The notes beneath the pieces were generated by a model, which was not told the DNA's origin, searched no databases, and saw nothing but the letters and a program-made list of their open reading frames with translations. Shown piece by piece: positions 40,850 to 55,038 of a stretch of DNA of 64,000 nucleotides; position 1 is the stretch's first letter, and each line of letters starts with the position of its first letter. Made by a program: the position numbers and the translations under genes. Origin of the DNA: Cheilinus undulatus (Eukaryota > Chordata > Actinopteri > Labriformes > Labridae); contig NC_054869.1 in assembly GCF_018320785.1 (NCBI RefSeq), positions 16,564,698-16,628,697 of the forward strand, given 5' to 3'.

Positions 40850-41172
40850 ATAATGGAGAGAGAGAGAGAGGCCGGTACAATTATGGCGGAAGGGATTAAC
40901 GTGGATGCTGTTAAAGCGCCAGGTTTATCAGAACTTAATGACATTTCTTTGTTAAAAGAAGAACAAAGAACAGCTGTGAGTTGTTTTCTTTTCAAAAACG
41001 ACAAAAGTCGTGTACTGACATGTCTTTGGTCGCCATGGTTTGCGTTATTTCTTGGTAGCTGTGCACGTCACATGTTTTGTTGCTCTGATTGCGCGTAAAA
41101 ATGTGACAGAACGTTCATCCAATCACACTCCGAGTTTTTTTTCAAATCCTCTGTCCTTTCCCAAACGCCATG
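40850..41172 (+). repeat. Leader-ORF repeat, copy A (incomplete)
   Basis: Plus-strand frame from 40853 containing TIMAEGINVDAVKAPGLSEL then SLLKEEQRTAVSCF. The same sequence is found in opposite orientation at 45456-45853 and 57049-57606. The right side keeps the shared words CGTTCATCCAATCACACTCC and CCTTTCCCAAACGCCATG. The terminal repeats seen in the other copies are missing. Confidence 0.7.
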
Positions 41173-41849
41173 TAATTCAAAATTAAATAAATACAAATAG
41201 GGACCACAGCGCCATCGAACAACCATACTAAACCAATGACTACCATATAAGTCAGCTTTGCGCCAATAAAATCTGAGATATGATTATGACATATCATGTA
41301 AATCTATCATTCATCAGCTACTTTGCTCAGGATGCATTTGGTGTGCAGGTCCAGCTAGCAACAATGGATAAATATATATAATATAATATAACATAATATG
41401 GATAAAAAGTGCATCCACTTAATTGAGTGATGCTAGACCCAAACCAGCTAAACTGAGAAAACATGACGACATCTATCTCCAGTTTGGTTTTATTGAGAAC
41501 AGTGATGGAAGACCAAAATGTGATGTGTGTCTTCATCTGAAGCCAAGAAGCCTACCTAGCTAAAGCGTTATCTGATAACAAAGCAGGCAGGGTTTGAGGA
41601 CAAAACAAAAGATTTTTTCTGACGAAAGGGTGAGGAATACATCAGCCAGAAAACAGGAATGGTGAACCCGACCACAACCTGAGAAAAAGCACAGAGGGCT
41701 TCTTATTTGGCTGCTCAAAGGATTGCAAAACTTAAGATGCCAAACTCAATTAGAAAAGAGCTTGTATTTAGGTTGAAAGGTTGAGGAGTTTAAAATACAG
41801 CATCTAGGAGTACAAACTGCAGTTAACATATATTTAATCAGCATGAGGG

Positions 41850-41904
41850 TTATGTGGGGGCCCTGTAAGGGGTCCCTAGCCCCCCAAAGTTTGAGAACCC
41901 CTGC
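41850..41904. mobile_element. Terminal fragment of a hAT-Charlie-like element
   Basis: The phrase GCCCCCCAAAGTTTGAGAAC then CCCTG is the usual right end of a fish hAT family, whose inverted end begins CAGGGGTTCTCAAAC. The left end was not found. The remainder of 41173-45241 holds no gene I can support, apart from the repeats listed. Confidence 0.5.
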
Positions 41905-42772
41905 TATAACAGACTCGTTGCAATATGAAGCTTTAGCCTGATCTTGGATTGGAAGTTGCTTATAGTCGCAATTTTACACACTGTACCTAAAGAAAGACTG
42001 TTAAAAGGAACAGATCACATGATGTAAATGCTGCTCATCTTTCCAGTCTTCTAACAAAGAGTCATTATGATGGCAGTGATTTCATTTACATACAACCAGT
42101 GCAATAGGGAGGATCCAGGAACATTAATCACTGATTAAAGTGAGTAATTAGTAATCAAATAATGCAATCAAATAACGGCAGAGAGGTAAGTAAGTGGCCA
42201 TGGTTGATTTTAAAAGCTTTCTTCAAGAATAGTTTTTACTGGTCTCATCCTGTTATTTTGATGTAAATCATCCTGTTTGTGTCATTCTCAGAAGTCTCAG
42301 AAGCCTCCTATTGTATAAACTCAAATGTTCATATGTGAGCAAAGAAAACAGAAGAGAGCCATTCTCTGAGCTCTTCAGAAGAGGGAGTGTTTTGTGAACG
42401 CAGCGTGTGTGAGTGTGAGGTGTACACTTCTGTTTAGTATGTGAAGGTTCATGGGTTTCAGCGAGGGGAGGGAGCAGCTGAGGAGAGAGTGGGAGGTGTT
42501 GAATATCATTTCCCATCCCCCTTGCTGTCATAGCTTCTCCTCAGCGTGTCTTTGTAGATTTCAGTATAAGCGTGTGTATATTTATGTTTGTTGGTGTGGG
42601 CGGTTTGGTACAATGGTGCTGGTGGCTGCATTAAAGAAGGAAAGGCGGAGGTGATAATTCTCCTCCACAACCACGATGCGTGCACGTGATGAGCTGGGAG
42701 CGACAGCGTTGTCATGACAACTGATGCATACAATTTGTGGTGATGCTTTTTTGTTGTGTTTCAGTCTGCCCC

Positions 42773-42798
42773 TGTGTGTGTGTGTGTGTGTGTGTGTG
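42773..42798. repeat. (TG)n microsatellite, paired with (CA)n at 42869
   Basis: An uninterrupted TG run. A complementary CA run follows at 42869-42895, about 70 bp away, so the two could pair in a single strand. Confidence 0.9.
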
Positions 42799-42868
42799 GG
42801 CGTGAGGATTACTTGTGTGAATCTGGAACAGCCCGTCTGTAGTTACCAGGCAGATATCGGCCCATCCG

Positions 42869-42895
42869 ACACACACACACACACACACGCACACA
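42869..42895. repeat. (CA)n microsatellite, inverted relative to 42773
   Basis: A CA run broken by one CG (ACACGCACAC). It is the reverse complement in kind of the TG run just upstream. Confidence 0.9.
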
Positions 42896-43577
42896 GAGGC
42901 ACAGCTTGCCCATGTCTGGCGTCGGCGTGGTGAGACACTGTTGATAAAGGGGCTAGTGGTGGAAATGGCAGCTTATCCATTTACATAAGCTGTGTGCGGG
43001 GCTCGATAAGCTCTGCTCTGAGGCTGTTTAAAAGCCCTGCTCCAAAATCTGATCCCCCACCCTGCTCCATCCACATTCAAGTTCATGTGCAGCCCCTAAA
43101 GAAGGGGGTGCTGGCGTACGTGTATGTGCTCTGCCTGTGTGCGTGTGTAAGCAAAGAAAAACATTGCGTGAACAGAGGGTGCTTGTCTGTAAGATTCAGG
43201 GGAGATCAGGGACAGCTTTGTTGTAAATCCTCTGTACTTTCAGTTCCATTTACTCTGTAGTTGATGTAATTGTTGGGGAAACACAGGAGGAAACATGTGA
43301 GCAGTGTTCATTTAAGTCTAGTCTTTAGACCAAGGCTGGTCTACACTCGACAATTTTTAAATTTTAACCAATTTCAGAAACTTTGGAGACCACAGACATA
43401 GGGACAGTTTCAAATGATTTTTCATCATACATAAAAGGGCCACTCAGAAGAGAGGGGTCTCGCTGCAGACTGTGCATCTCTGTCAGCCACTCTCACAGAT
43501 CTGAGGCCAGTATTAGATTTTTTTTTTTTACTTCAGCTGTATTCATAAACAAAGTTTGGCAGTTGCAGTTATGAAAT

Positions 43578-43684
43578 AACCACACTGCAAATACTACAGA
43601 CTAAGAAACATTTCATAAATAAAATAGAGAAAAAGGTCAGAGGTCTAATCCAGGATTAAATTATGTATAGACCCGTTTAGAAGT
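43578..43684. repeat. Dispersed repeat, copy 2 (partner at 33237)
   Basis: Starts AACCACACTGCAAATACTAC and aligns with 33237-33343 over 107 bp. The sequence that follows (43685-43910) is rich in TAGCTA/AGCTACAT words and may belong to the same element. Confidence 0.65.
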
Positions 43685-45241
43685 AGTTTGACGAATGGTG
43701 GCTTGCTTTAGCTTCGTTAGATTTAGCTACAGCTAACATGCTAGCTATGTAATTAACGTTACCCCATATGTTAGCTTGAGCAGTGTGAGCTTTAGCAAAC
43801 GCAGTTAAAGCGAGATAATGTAGCTACATAGCTGCGTTGTGATCTTTGATTTATCTACATTATCTACATAGCGTAGGTAGCTAACAAAGCTACATAAGTT
43901 ATGCTTGCAATAGAATGTTTTCATGGAGGAAGAGCATTTTTCTAATCTATATGGTCCTCTGAGTGTACACACTAGACGGCTTTGTCAAACCGTCAGACTA
44001 CTGGAGACCACACACCTGCTAACAACCTCCTGACACACGAGATTTCACATAATCTCACATGATCAAGCATGACCTTAGAGGAATAATGGACATGAATGAC
44101 TATTGATATCCTCAGCTTGCTGTCCCTCTACAACAACAAGGAGGGACATTCAGGGCGTTACAGTTGCAGCATCCCAGATATGGATGAACTCTGGGCTGAA
44201 ATGAAAGTACGGTTGTGTTTGTGAAAGTGCATAACATGCCGCTGATGATGCTATGCAGTCTGCTCACCCTCATTGTTGTTGGTATTCAGTCAGAGGTATG
44301 ATGACCTAGAATTGTCAATATCAAACATGCTTGATATTTAGGTCGAGGTCTGGGAGTTTAGGATACGATTTGAAGCAGTAAAATACTTGTGTTGACTGCA
44401 CAAACTTTATTCAGGGATTTTTCAGTCAGATAATTGTTTGCAACGAACCCGACACTCACCAGAGGAGACAAATCTGGCTTAAAATCTATCTTGAGATCTT
44501 GTAGTACGTGGCCTGCCAAAGACTAAGACCAAGACTAACTCTAGCCATGACCCTTCTTACCCTAATCTTTTGAAAGTTTCTAGTAACTTTTTAGCAATAT
44601 TTAAGTCATTTCTTACACAATTTTTAGTCAAAACAATAATTTTTCCTCCTGAATCTGGTGCCAAGTTATATTTTCGTGTTCTGCATCCTGCAAAACCTGT
44701 GACCCTGCAGCAGCTGAAAGGCTGATAAACTAGACTCATCCTACCTAAGAGCTCATGCTCTCTCCATCACATGACTTTACACAAGAACACACCTTCAGAC
44801 GTAAACACTACTCCTGCTGTCTTACCTTATCTTTGCTTGTGTTTTGATCTTTGACACGATCGACACACAACGGGGAATCATCCATTTTGAATGTCCAAGG
44901 AAAACTGCATTTCAGTCTTGTTTTAGTCTAATTGACAAAAACAAAGGCTACTTTTCACCAGAGTTTTTGTCATCAAAAATACGTTTTTAGTCTTAAGGAA
45001 CACTTGTGCTCTACATTCGTATGAAACCAGATTGGTGTGTTTTAAATATAGCCACCTTCATTGCCTTCATACGTCGGGTTTGTTGAGGGGAAAGTAAAAA
45101 AACAAAACAAAACAAAAAATCCACTTGGATACCATTTTCACGAGGACCTCCTCAACTCTGTGGACGCTGCTCCGTCTGTCCTCCACTCAGTTGTTTTGTT
45201 GTAGTTGTTAGTGCCCAGGTGAGCTTAGATTATAGATATGG

Positions 45242-46345
45242 GTAGCACCTCATTTAAGTGGGCCCTAGTTACGAAGTAATACTCAATAATTATCTAGTAA
45301 TTTCTCAAGAATTATGTGGTAATTACCTGATGATAAGATGGCATTTTACCAAGTAATAACTTGGTTTGGAAGGTAAGTATTTCCCAAGTTATGATGTATA
45401 ACTTATGAAAAACTCGTAATTTTGTGGAAATTCTCTGGTAAGTAGGTGGTATTTTTAACCTGACACGCCAGATGGATGTGTTTCACACATCCATTCGGAA
45501 AACTTTCAATACTAAGCATTTGGGAAAGGGCAGAGCCTTTGAAAAAAACTCGGAGTGTGATTGGATGAACGTTCTGTCATCTTTACGGGCCAATCAGAGC
45601 AAGTAACGATGAAATGTTGTCAAGTTCTGATAAAACTGGCGCTCTAGCAGCATCCATGCTAATCTCTTCAGCCATAATTGCCTGGCCTCTTGTTGCTGCT
45701 TGCTCACGTCACAACTCGAAATGCTGCCCCTCGTGGCTTGATTGGTCCTGTCACTTTCTAACCGGGCCCAAACAGTTCAGACGGGAGCTTTGCAAGATGG
45801 ATTCGCCAGTTAGAAACATGGAAACGGGCGTATCCATCTGCTTTGCAAGGTTATGGTATTTTACCCTCACTCTCTAACCCTTCCCCTAACCCTCATAATA
45901 TTGTGGCAATTGTCGTCCAATTAGGTGGTATTTTACCCTAATCCGCCAATCCTAGCCCCAAGCCAATGTAATACTATTGCAGTTCTCTGGTAATCCCAGA
46001 AATAAGATGATAATTTGCTATATAAAGGTAAGATGATTCCCAGGTAATCTCTTTATTTTGGCCCAATACATTAAGTTAGGCCTTCCTGAGTAATCTTCAA
46101 ATTATTTTTTTGGGTTGGGTTAGGGTAAAATATCTTTTTATTACCAGAGAATTGCCACCATATTACAAGGAATAACTTGGTATTCCATACATTATTACTA
46201 GGTAAATATGTCTTTCATATTACCATATTTCTGAGTTATTACTTGGTGAAATGCGAACTTATTACAAAGTAATTACCACCAAATTTTTGAGAAATTACTA
46301 CATGATGACCATTTAATACTATAAAATTACTAGGTAAGTAGAGAC
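45242..46345. repeat. Long inverted-repeat element with the leader-ORF repeat inserted in it
   Basis: Left arm words (TTTCTCAAGAATTATGTGGT then AATTACC; ACCAAGTAATAACTTGG) recur inverted near the right end (AATTACCACCAAATTTTTGA then GAAATTAC). The ends roughly match as GGTAGCACCTC and, read inward, GGTGGTCTCTAC. A leader-ORF repeat occupies 45456-45853. The remainder is AT-rich and non-coding. Family not identified, and the borders are approximate. Confidence 0.5.
45456..45853 (-). repeat. Leader-ORF repeat, copy B
   Basis: Bounded by imperfect inverted ends: TAACCTGACACGCCAGATGG on the left and, read inward from the right, TAACCTTGCAAAGCAGATGG. Just inside the left end is a palindrome, ATGGATGTGT, loop TTC, ACACATCCAT. 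On the minus strand it keeps the ATTATGGCTGAAGAGATTAG start region seen in the copy at 57049. It is shorter than that copy. Confidence 0.7.
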
Positions 46346-48814
46346 CACCTAGGTTGGTATAGTTTCAACAACTCATTCAAGATACAGCCAAATTTCATTT
46401 TAAAAAGTTTGATTAAGTTCTGCCATTTTTTAACATTTTGTTTGTTATATTTGCTGCTCTGGCTGAACTTTTGGCTACATTGCTCAACACTGCCCCCTTT
46501 ATTGGTTGCAGTATTGCAACTTTTGATCTGTATTCAGAAGCCAAATATAACTAAATACCTATGAAATGAACGAGAGTATGGACAGACATCTCCATGCTAT
46601 CAGTTTCAAACGTGGAGCATAGACGAACCTTTAGTCTTGTCTTTCTCGCGGAGAAGAGGCAGCCGACTAACATTTTTAGTCATACTTTCAGTCAACAAAC
46701 TTAACACTGCATGTGAAGAAAAATCAAGATTTGTGTGAACTGACAGGGAATAAAGAGACGAAAAAGAGACGAAGAGAAAGAGAGAAAGGAGAATCACTGA
46801 AAATGGGCTCATGCAATGTGCTGATTCAGCATCTACTGACCATTCAGTCCCTCACTCGTGCTGCTACACAACTCCTCTGCCTCTCTCATGAATGTGTTTC
46901 TTGTTATTTCTCACCAGGGAGGAGTCCCCAAAAAACTTTCCCAGAAAACTTCCATCTCCCCTTCTTCCTTTCTCCCCCCTCTTTCACAGAAACCTCACCA
47001 TACATGGGGATCTCAGTGATTGTTGGACTGGCATGCTGAAAGTGAAAATGTGCGTGTCATGAGGGCTAGTGCTGGCATATTTGCATAAAACTGTTCATGC
47101 TGCCTTAGGTAAATAGTCGGGGTTTACATGAATCTGCAGCTGATATATGAGACTCAATGTACAGCCTCATGCCTGCGTGTGCTGAACAAATGTGAACCCC
47201 TGCTTGTGTCTGTGTGTGCACATGTGTGTGCAGCAGATGTCCTGTGTTCTGTTCTGTTCCCTCAGACTGGTTGGTCTTTGTTGCTGCTCCCTCGTGCAGA
47301 CGGGGCTGGCCACGTGCTTCTCTGTCTGCAAGGACAAGCCACGCCTCTGCCGCTTTAATCTGTCAATTGCAGCAGCCAAACCCCGCCCCAATAACACCCA
47401 GAGTCTGACACGACCCGCCCCCGTGGTTGATGACGCTGTTTTACTCACGCATACTCACCATGCTCTCTTTTTCTCTACTCACTCCCACACTGTCTTTCAG
47501 TGGCTGTGCTGTGAATACTGAAGAATAGTTGAGCAACACTCTCTCTCCTAACCATGTTTCTCTCTTGTGTCCTCTCCTTTCTTTATGTTAAAACCTGACA
47601 TATCTTTCATGAACATGCTTCTTCTTACTTTGCTTCCATACTTGGAGAAAAAATTCAGTTCGCAGCAGAAACAGGAAGAGGGATTTTAGTGAAAGGTGAA
47701 ACAAGGGAGGGAGAGGGCGAGCTTTCGAAGAAAAGACACGTGGGCTGAGAGTGGAATAATGTTTCAGTAGGCCTATGTTTTCTTTTAGCCCTTTATGGAT
47801 GTTGTAATGCTTTGTTTAAAACTAGTATGACATCCAAGGAGCAGCATTCAAACTAGCTTGTTTTTTTTCTCTGAGACTGAAAAACTAGTCTAACCTCACT
47901 GAAAAGCAATAAATTGTCCCAGACAGAGTTCCTGGTAAACACCCTGTACCACGCTGAAGCTTCACATGATACTGTCTGCTTTAAATGTCTATGACAAGTC
48001 GCTGTTTGCCCATGATTGTCTGTTTTTGGCAAAAATGTGATGATGACCTGAGTCACACCTGATTAACCTGCACTCCCCTCTCAGCACCCCTCCCTCTCTG
48101 ACAAAAACAACCAGGTTGTTCCCGGGGGGGCTAACTTCCCTGCTGCTTTACATTCAGCGTCAACAGTTGTGCAGCTGAAGAGACTTTATTGCTTCACAAA
48201 GTTCACAGAGGTGATCCTTATCGGCAGAGGAAAAACAGGCTCAGGATCAGTCAGACCGACAGGCTTTATTGAATTGTTTTTGATGGTTAGAGTACATGAT
48301 AACACTTTACAGTAAAGTACCTCAAATTTGTCAAAGTTGCCAGGGAAATAATGAGGAATAAATATTGAATGACTCATATTCCAATTTTATAGAGCAGCTA
48401 ATGATTACTTAATAAAAAACAACTGGTAGATACAACAATTTGGCTGCTAAGGAACAAATGAAAAGGAAACACTGGACTTTCAGACTCAAACTGAGAAATT
48501 ACTATGTAACTAGGGCCAGATACTGACATACTGAGCAATTTAAAAGAAATGCTTGTTCCAGAAGAGAGAGCTATAGTGTAGTGAAATAACATTATATTAA
48601 GAATACAGTGATTATCTGAACTTTCTAATCTTATTAACTAAAAACTACTTGTAAACTTATTTCACTGCTTGAAGAAACATCTTGTCGATAATTTGCAAGG
48701 CACTCCCCATATCACTAGGGTTGGAGTGTGCCTTTGGGAAACCTCAGTGGGCCGTGCTCCCCAGTATCTCACCCTATCCCTCCATTCCAATAAGAATCTG
48801 GATACCCAAACCTT
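46346..48814. other. Intergenic, no gene seen
   Basis: About 2.5 kb. A GC-richer patch at 47270-47440 (CCACGCCTCTGCCGC; CGACCCGCCCCCGTGG) holds an open frame on each strand, but with no family resemblance or splice context. It could be a regulatory element or chance. Confidence 0.4.
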
Positions 48815-48960
48815 GCAAAGCAGATGGATTTTCCAGACACCATGTCTGTCATCAGGCAAATCTATCTTGCAATGCTCCAGTCTACAACATTTGTGCAGAA
48901 CAATCAGCGCCATTTGAGACCAACAGGCAATAGCTACTGGCGGCATTAAGTTTTCTTGAA
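48815..48960 (-). repeat. Fragment related to the leader-ORF repeat ends
   Basis: ACCTTGCAAAGCAGATGGAT followed, ~45 bp on, by the mirrored ATCTATCTTGCAATG reproduces the terminal palindrome of the copies at 45456 and 57049. The interior differs, so it may be a different subfamily sharing the same ends. Confidence 0.5.
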
Positions 48961-49394
48961 AGCTGATAGCAATGGCTCCCACTGGTGTAGTAGTTAGCTT
49001 GGATGTAGCTATACAATAGTGGCAGTCTTATCAGACTGGATCACATTTCTGAAACAAAGAGCAAAGACCAGCACTTACAGCTTTCTCATTGCGAGAGCGG
49101 CAGTTTAAATGCGGTATTTCCTGTGTTCCACCCTCTTTTTTCACTGGCTGTTGGCAACACATGTTTGCCGGTAATCAGTTCACACTACCCAATTGCATCC
49201 GGATTTGGCACAAAAAATTCAAACATGCTTGACCGCCTGCAGCTAAGGTCAGGTCAGGTCTGTTCTCCTCGCACACTTGCAGATTTTTGTGCCATCTAAC
49301 CATGCCGACTGTCCCCAGCTAGTGCAGACTGGTGCGGACTTTACCCATCTGGGAATCATGGGTAAAATCTGACAAAAATCTTGCAGTGTGTCCT

Positions 49395-50160
49395 CAGTTT
49401 TAGGGACCTCTGAATTTTATCTCTGCTGTTTGCAGATGATCTTGTTTTGTTGTCTTCCTCAGCTAGGAACCTTCAGCAGGCACTGGGCAGTTTTCAGCTG
49501 AGCATCTCCAAGTCCAAGGCCACGGTTCTCTGCTGGAATACAGTGGATTGCTTCCTCTGGGTTGGGAGCGAGTCTTTGCCTCAAGTGAAGGACTTCAAGT
49601 ATTTTGGGGTCTTGTTCACATGTGAAGGTAGAATGGACCGTGAGATTGGCAGGTGGATTGGTGTAGCATCAGCAGTATTGCATGCATTGTACCGGACTGT
49701 TGAGGTAAAGATGGATCTTAGCCAGAAGGCAAAGCTTTCAAATTTACCTGTTGATCTTTGATCCAATCCTCACCTATGGTCATAGGCTTTGGGTTATGAC
49801 CTAAAGAATGGCATCCTGGATACAAGCGGTAGAAATGAGATTTCTCAGGAAGGTGACTGGGCTCAGTCTTAGAGATAAGGCGAGTAGCTTGAACAGGAGG
49901 GACCTTGAAGTAGAGCCGTTACTCCTTCACATTGAAAGTTGAGGTGGTTCAGGCATGTGATCAGATTCCTATGGTTGTCTTCAGGGCATGTCTAACTGGG
50001 AGGAGACCCAGAACTTGCTGGAGGGATTAGAAAGAGAAATATGAAAAGAAAGAGATGAAAAACATTGCTGCAGAGAGGACAGCCTAGGATGACTTACTTA
50101 ACCTACTGCAATCGTGGCACAACCTTGGATAAGCAAAGAAAGATGGATGGATGGATGAAT
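49395..50160 (+). pseudogene. Rex3/RTE-like LINE 3' fragment (reverse-transcriptase C-terminus)
   Basis: The reverse-transcriptase catalytic motif FADD is visible at about 49432-49443 (LLFADDLVLL). It is followed by SISKSKATVLCWN, VGSESLPQVKDFKYFGVLFT and GRMDREIGRWIGVASAVLHA, the order known from fish Rex3/RTE elements. A frameshift follows near 49760, after which QAVEMRFLRKVTGLSL-type and RWFRHVIR-type remnants can be followed. It ends in a short tetranucleotide tail (GATGGATGGATGGATG), typical of RTE 3' ends. The 5' part is missing. Confidence 0.8.
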
Positions 50161-52910
50161 TTTGCATATTGTATCTTTAAATGGGCTACCTTGAGTTTTA
50201 AATAACATATTTGAACACTCAAGTCAAAGACAAATTTCTTCCTTTGGAAACAACGGTAGAAAGAAATGTACTTTCTAGTCTCCTCTGTTGTGAAAGACTT
50301 AAAAACAAGCTTCCTTTGACTCTATCCTGTTTTTCCTGCCCCTCTAACCTGCAGCACTGGGGCAGAGGGGATTTGTGACAAACACATCATCTCTTGAAAT
50401 TTAACTACAAGTACACCTCTTAGAACTCAGGCCAACTGTGAGATGAACCTATCTCAAGTATTCACAGTGATAGTTTAACATAAAATCAACATAAAGTGTT
50501 TGCTCACAGAAACACTCCTATCATGTCTTGTTCAACAAGAAGTACAAGCACCGGAACAAAAGAGAGCACTCATGAGACATTAAACGAAAGATTAGACTTT
50601 ACAATCTCCTACTTACTCAGCAAAAAAAGACAGCAGAGCCAAACAATTAAGCCCACAGCAAAAACTAAAACCTTAGTAAAAGTTATAGTCTTAATTTGGT
50701 CAAAAATATCTCATAAAGGGAGCTGGCAGCCTTTTGCTTATGTCGATGTGCTCCATCAACCGTCCTATCTGAATAAAAGTGAAAAAGCTCCAATTTAAGT
50801 ATTTTAAAATATTTCATTACACTTAATAGAAGCCATATTTGCCTGAGAAGTCCAGAAAAAACATGTCATATAAAGATATGGAACACAAAAATACACCTAT
50901 ATAGCTTGTAATCAGTGGAAATATCTGCCAGTGGGGCAAAGTAATTTTACCCATGTCTAGAAACAAGTTGCACTAACTCATTTAGAAAGTACATTTCATT
51001 TCAAGACTTTTTTCACTCACTTCTCATGTAAGTTCACCAGTAAATGCAAAATAAATTAACTTCATGTTTTATTGCTGTATCCTGATCACCTATGACGCCT
51101 TCAGTTGCAGTATGAAGTCTAATTTATCCCCCAGGTGATCATGAGCAGTTGTGCTGTGATGTATCCATTTACAGTAGGATGGCTCCTACAGTTTGTTTTG
51201 ATGCCTCTCTGCTCATGTGGCCTTGTTGACCTCCCTCACCTCTCCTCTCAAACTTACCCTCGTAGCTGCAGCTAACTTTAGCAAGAAGAACCTGATATGT
51301 TCTCCTACACTCCCTGGCCCCGTATGAGTGGATGCACATTTACACAAACATGCTAACATGTCTGAGGGCTTTCTCCACACGTGCACAAACACCCACACAT
51401 GCAAAAACTCACATGCAAGAAAAAAGGCAGGTCAAGATAAAAATAATCTTTTGCAAAGCAGAAAGAGCTCTTTCCTTACAGGTCAGTGCAGAGCAACATT
51501 GCCCTCTGCTGGTGAGGTGGATTTAAACTTGATGCTGACCCCCTGAGATCATCTTCCCTGGGATTTCTAAGTGTACCTCATCACCTTTTAAACTAGGCAG
51601 ATATTTAACTCCTCTTTCTGAGGCTTTGATCTTTGAAATATCTCACTGTTAACAACCCAGCTCGTTGGGGAAAAGAAGAGTAACATAAAACCTGAGGCAC
51701 AGTGGAGAGCTAAAAGTGAATGAAGCAGAGCCCAGAATGATGGCTGGCTGAGCTCTTGGAGGTGCAGGTGCTCCACTCTGATTGGGTAAAATTTTCATTA
51801 TGGCTGCTCACCATTCAGGCCCCTTCAGCCATCTGCACAGGTGGATGGGATTCAGCCTTGAGGATGCACCACGCAACAATTCACACAAGCATTCACACAC
51901 ACACACTGCAGAGAGGGGTTAATCACATGCACAAGGAGACAGGTGCAGCTGTGGCTGCAACTCTCAGAAGTTGTAAGTCTTTGGACTTCTGGGAATTCTT
52001 AAAATAGTTAAAAACCCTTTTATTCTTACAGGCCATGCTGAGGTTTATGTGTGACCTTATTTTTTGTCCTTCCATAGGGTGTTCCAGTGGTGTAGTGGTG
52101 CATGGAGAAGTGGGTATACTTGTAATTTATCTCCCATGTTTTTTTAAGTTACCCACCCAGCAAAGGATTATTGCCTCGTGTTATAAATAGAGACCATCTT
52201 GCATATTTAATTCACCTGAAAATGTTTTGCATTTGCACACTGGCTGCAAAGAAGTCATAAAGTAGGGATCATTCTGAATTTACCTACTCAAGAAGAGCAG
52301 ACTTCAACATCACAACTGGCCAACCAGCTTTAATGAGGCAGGATTGTCCAGTTTGAGTTAACTGTTCCATAATTTACAGCAGCATCGGGGGTTAATGCTT
52401 TACAAAGCAACACACTAGCATACTCAAAACTTCCTTGTTGCCTTTGTCACCCTAGGAGAGGGGATTTTGAAGTGGGTGTACTTTATGGAGACTGACTGAA
52501 TGGCTATATCTGTTTACCTGCGTATATTCTACACAATATCACTGGGTCTGACCTAGACACTTGGGTTCTTACTTAGCAGTACCATAATGGATAACTTCCC
52601 CTAACCAGTGTCCTTTATTAAATGCAAAAACAAATTCATGGTTTTATTTTTGCTGACCTTTTTTTCTTTCCACAAAATTTGAAGTGACAGAAATTTCACC
52701 CAGAAATGTATTCAAGCATAAATTCATTTAGGTGACTCAGATGGCTGAATTATTTTGGTAACCTGCCCAGACACGCAAGACTGAGACAATATCAGTCACC
52801 CATTTCATACTGTTTCACAGCCAGAATACAAATACTGTGAACGGTCAGCATTGGTCTTTAGTTAAGCTTTATCTGATCAGCACGCAGATCTTTGCTGCAC
52901 TTATAACACA
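50161..52910. other. Intergenic, no gene seen
   Basis: About 2.7 kb without recognisable genes or elements. Short CA-rich patches occur near 51380-51410 and 51890-51906. Confidence 0.5.
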
Positions 52911-52912
52911 TA

Positions 52913-54305
<1,393 letters not shown>

Positions 54306-54669
54306 TACATCAATATTATTTATTTGCATGTTAGAGCCCTCTTAAAGAATGGCATATGTTCTTTTTGTACACACCCCTGAGACATGTGCAAAGAAACGTT
54401 ACATTTCAATACAAAAGAGATTAACAGAGACAAACTACTAAAAGCATTCAATATGTTTGTAAATGAGCAACATCAAGAAGCTTTCTATCTTTTGATAAAA
54501 CTCAATAAAGTTATCTGTAAACAAAAAGAAAGTATTTTCAACATCCCTCCCTTGCTGCTCAGTAATCTGTTATATTACACTCTTATAAAGTCATGACCCT
54601 CGCCCAGGCCTGCTGCTCCCATGACCTCTTCATTTTTTTTACTCTTCACACTCATAAACACCTACAAAT

Positions 54670-54697
<28 letters not shown>
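54670..54697. repeat. (CA)n microsatellite
   Basis: An uninterrupted CA run of 14 units. Nothing else is recognised between the Tc1-like element and the tmc2 start (54308-55038). Confidence 0.95.
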
Positions 54698-54700
<3 letters not shown>

Positions 54701-55038
54701 TGCATAAAGGCAGTCATAACTGTATTGAATAATTGATCGCTAGTGAAATTGCGTGGCTCTAGGGTTTCCAGGCTGTCATTGTCCCTGTTTCGGGTCGATG
54801 GGTGGCGAGGAAAAAGTGAACTTCTCATGCGAGTTACTCATCATGTACCTGCCCCTCAACAACTACACACCCTGCACACAAACACAACCTTTAATTCCCA
54901 TGGCAGTGTTGGTAATCTGCATCTCTCATGGGAGGATGTTTCACGAGGACCTCTGAGACCCTGGAGCTTCATTTCCTCTCAGTCCACAAGAAGCTAGGTT
55001 AACACATTTTTAGGAGGACAGAGGATAATGAGAGGAAG

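Noticed and set aside
47192..47521. 109-codon plus-strand frame with an overlapping minus-strand frame
   Set aside because: Cysteine-rich composition follows from TGTG/CTGT words, with no family resemblance or splice context.
48662..48982. 106-codon minus-strand frame
   Set aside because: Lies over a repeat fragment related to the leader-ORF repeat, and its frame is not the conserved one.
49230..49395. Possible inverted-repeat element upstream of the Rex3/RTE-like fragment
   Set aside because: Words such as AGATTTTTGTGCC and ACAAAAATCTTGC look partly mirrored, but the boundaries are not definable by eye.
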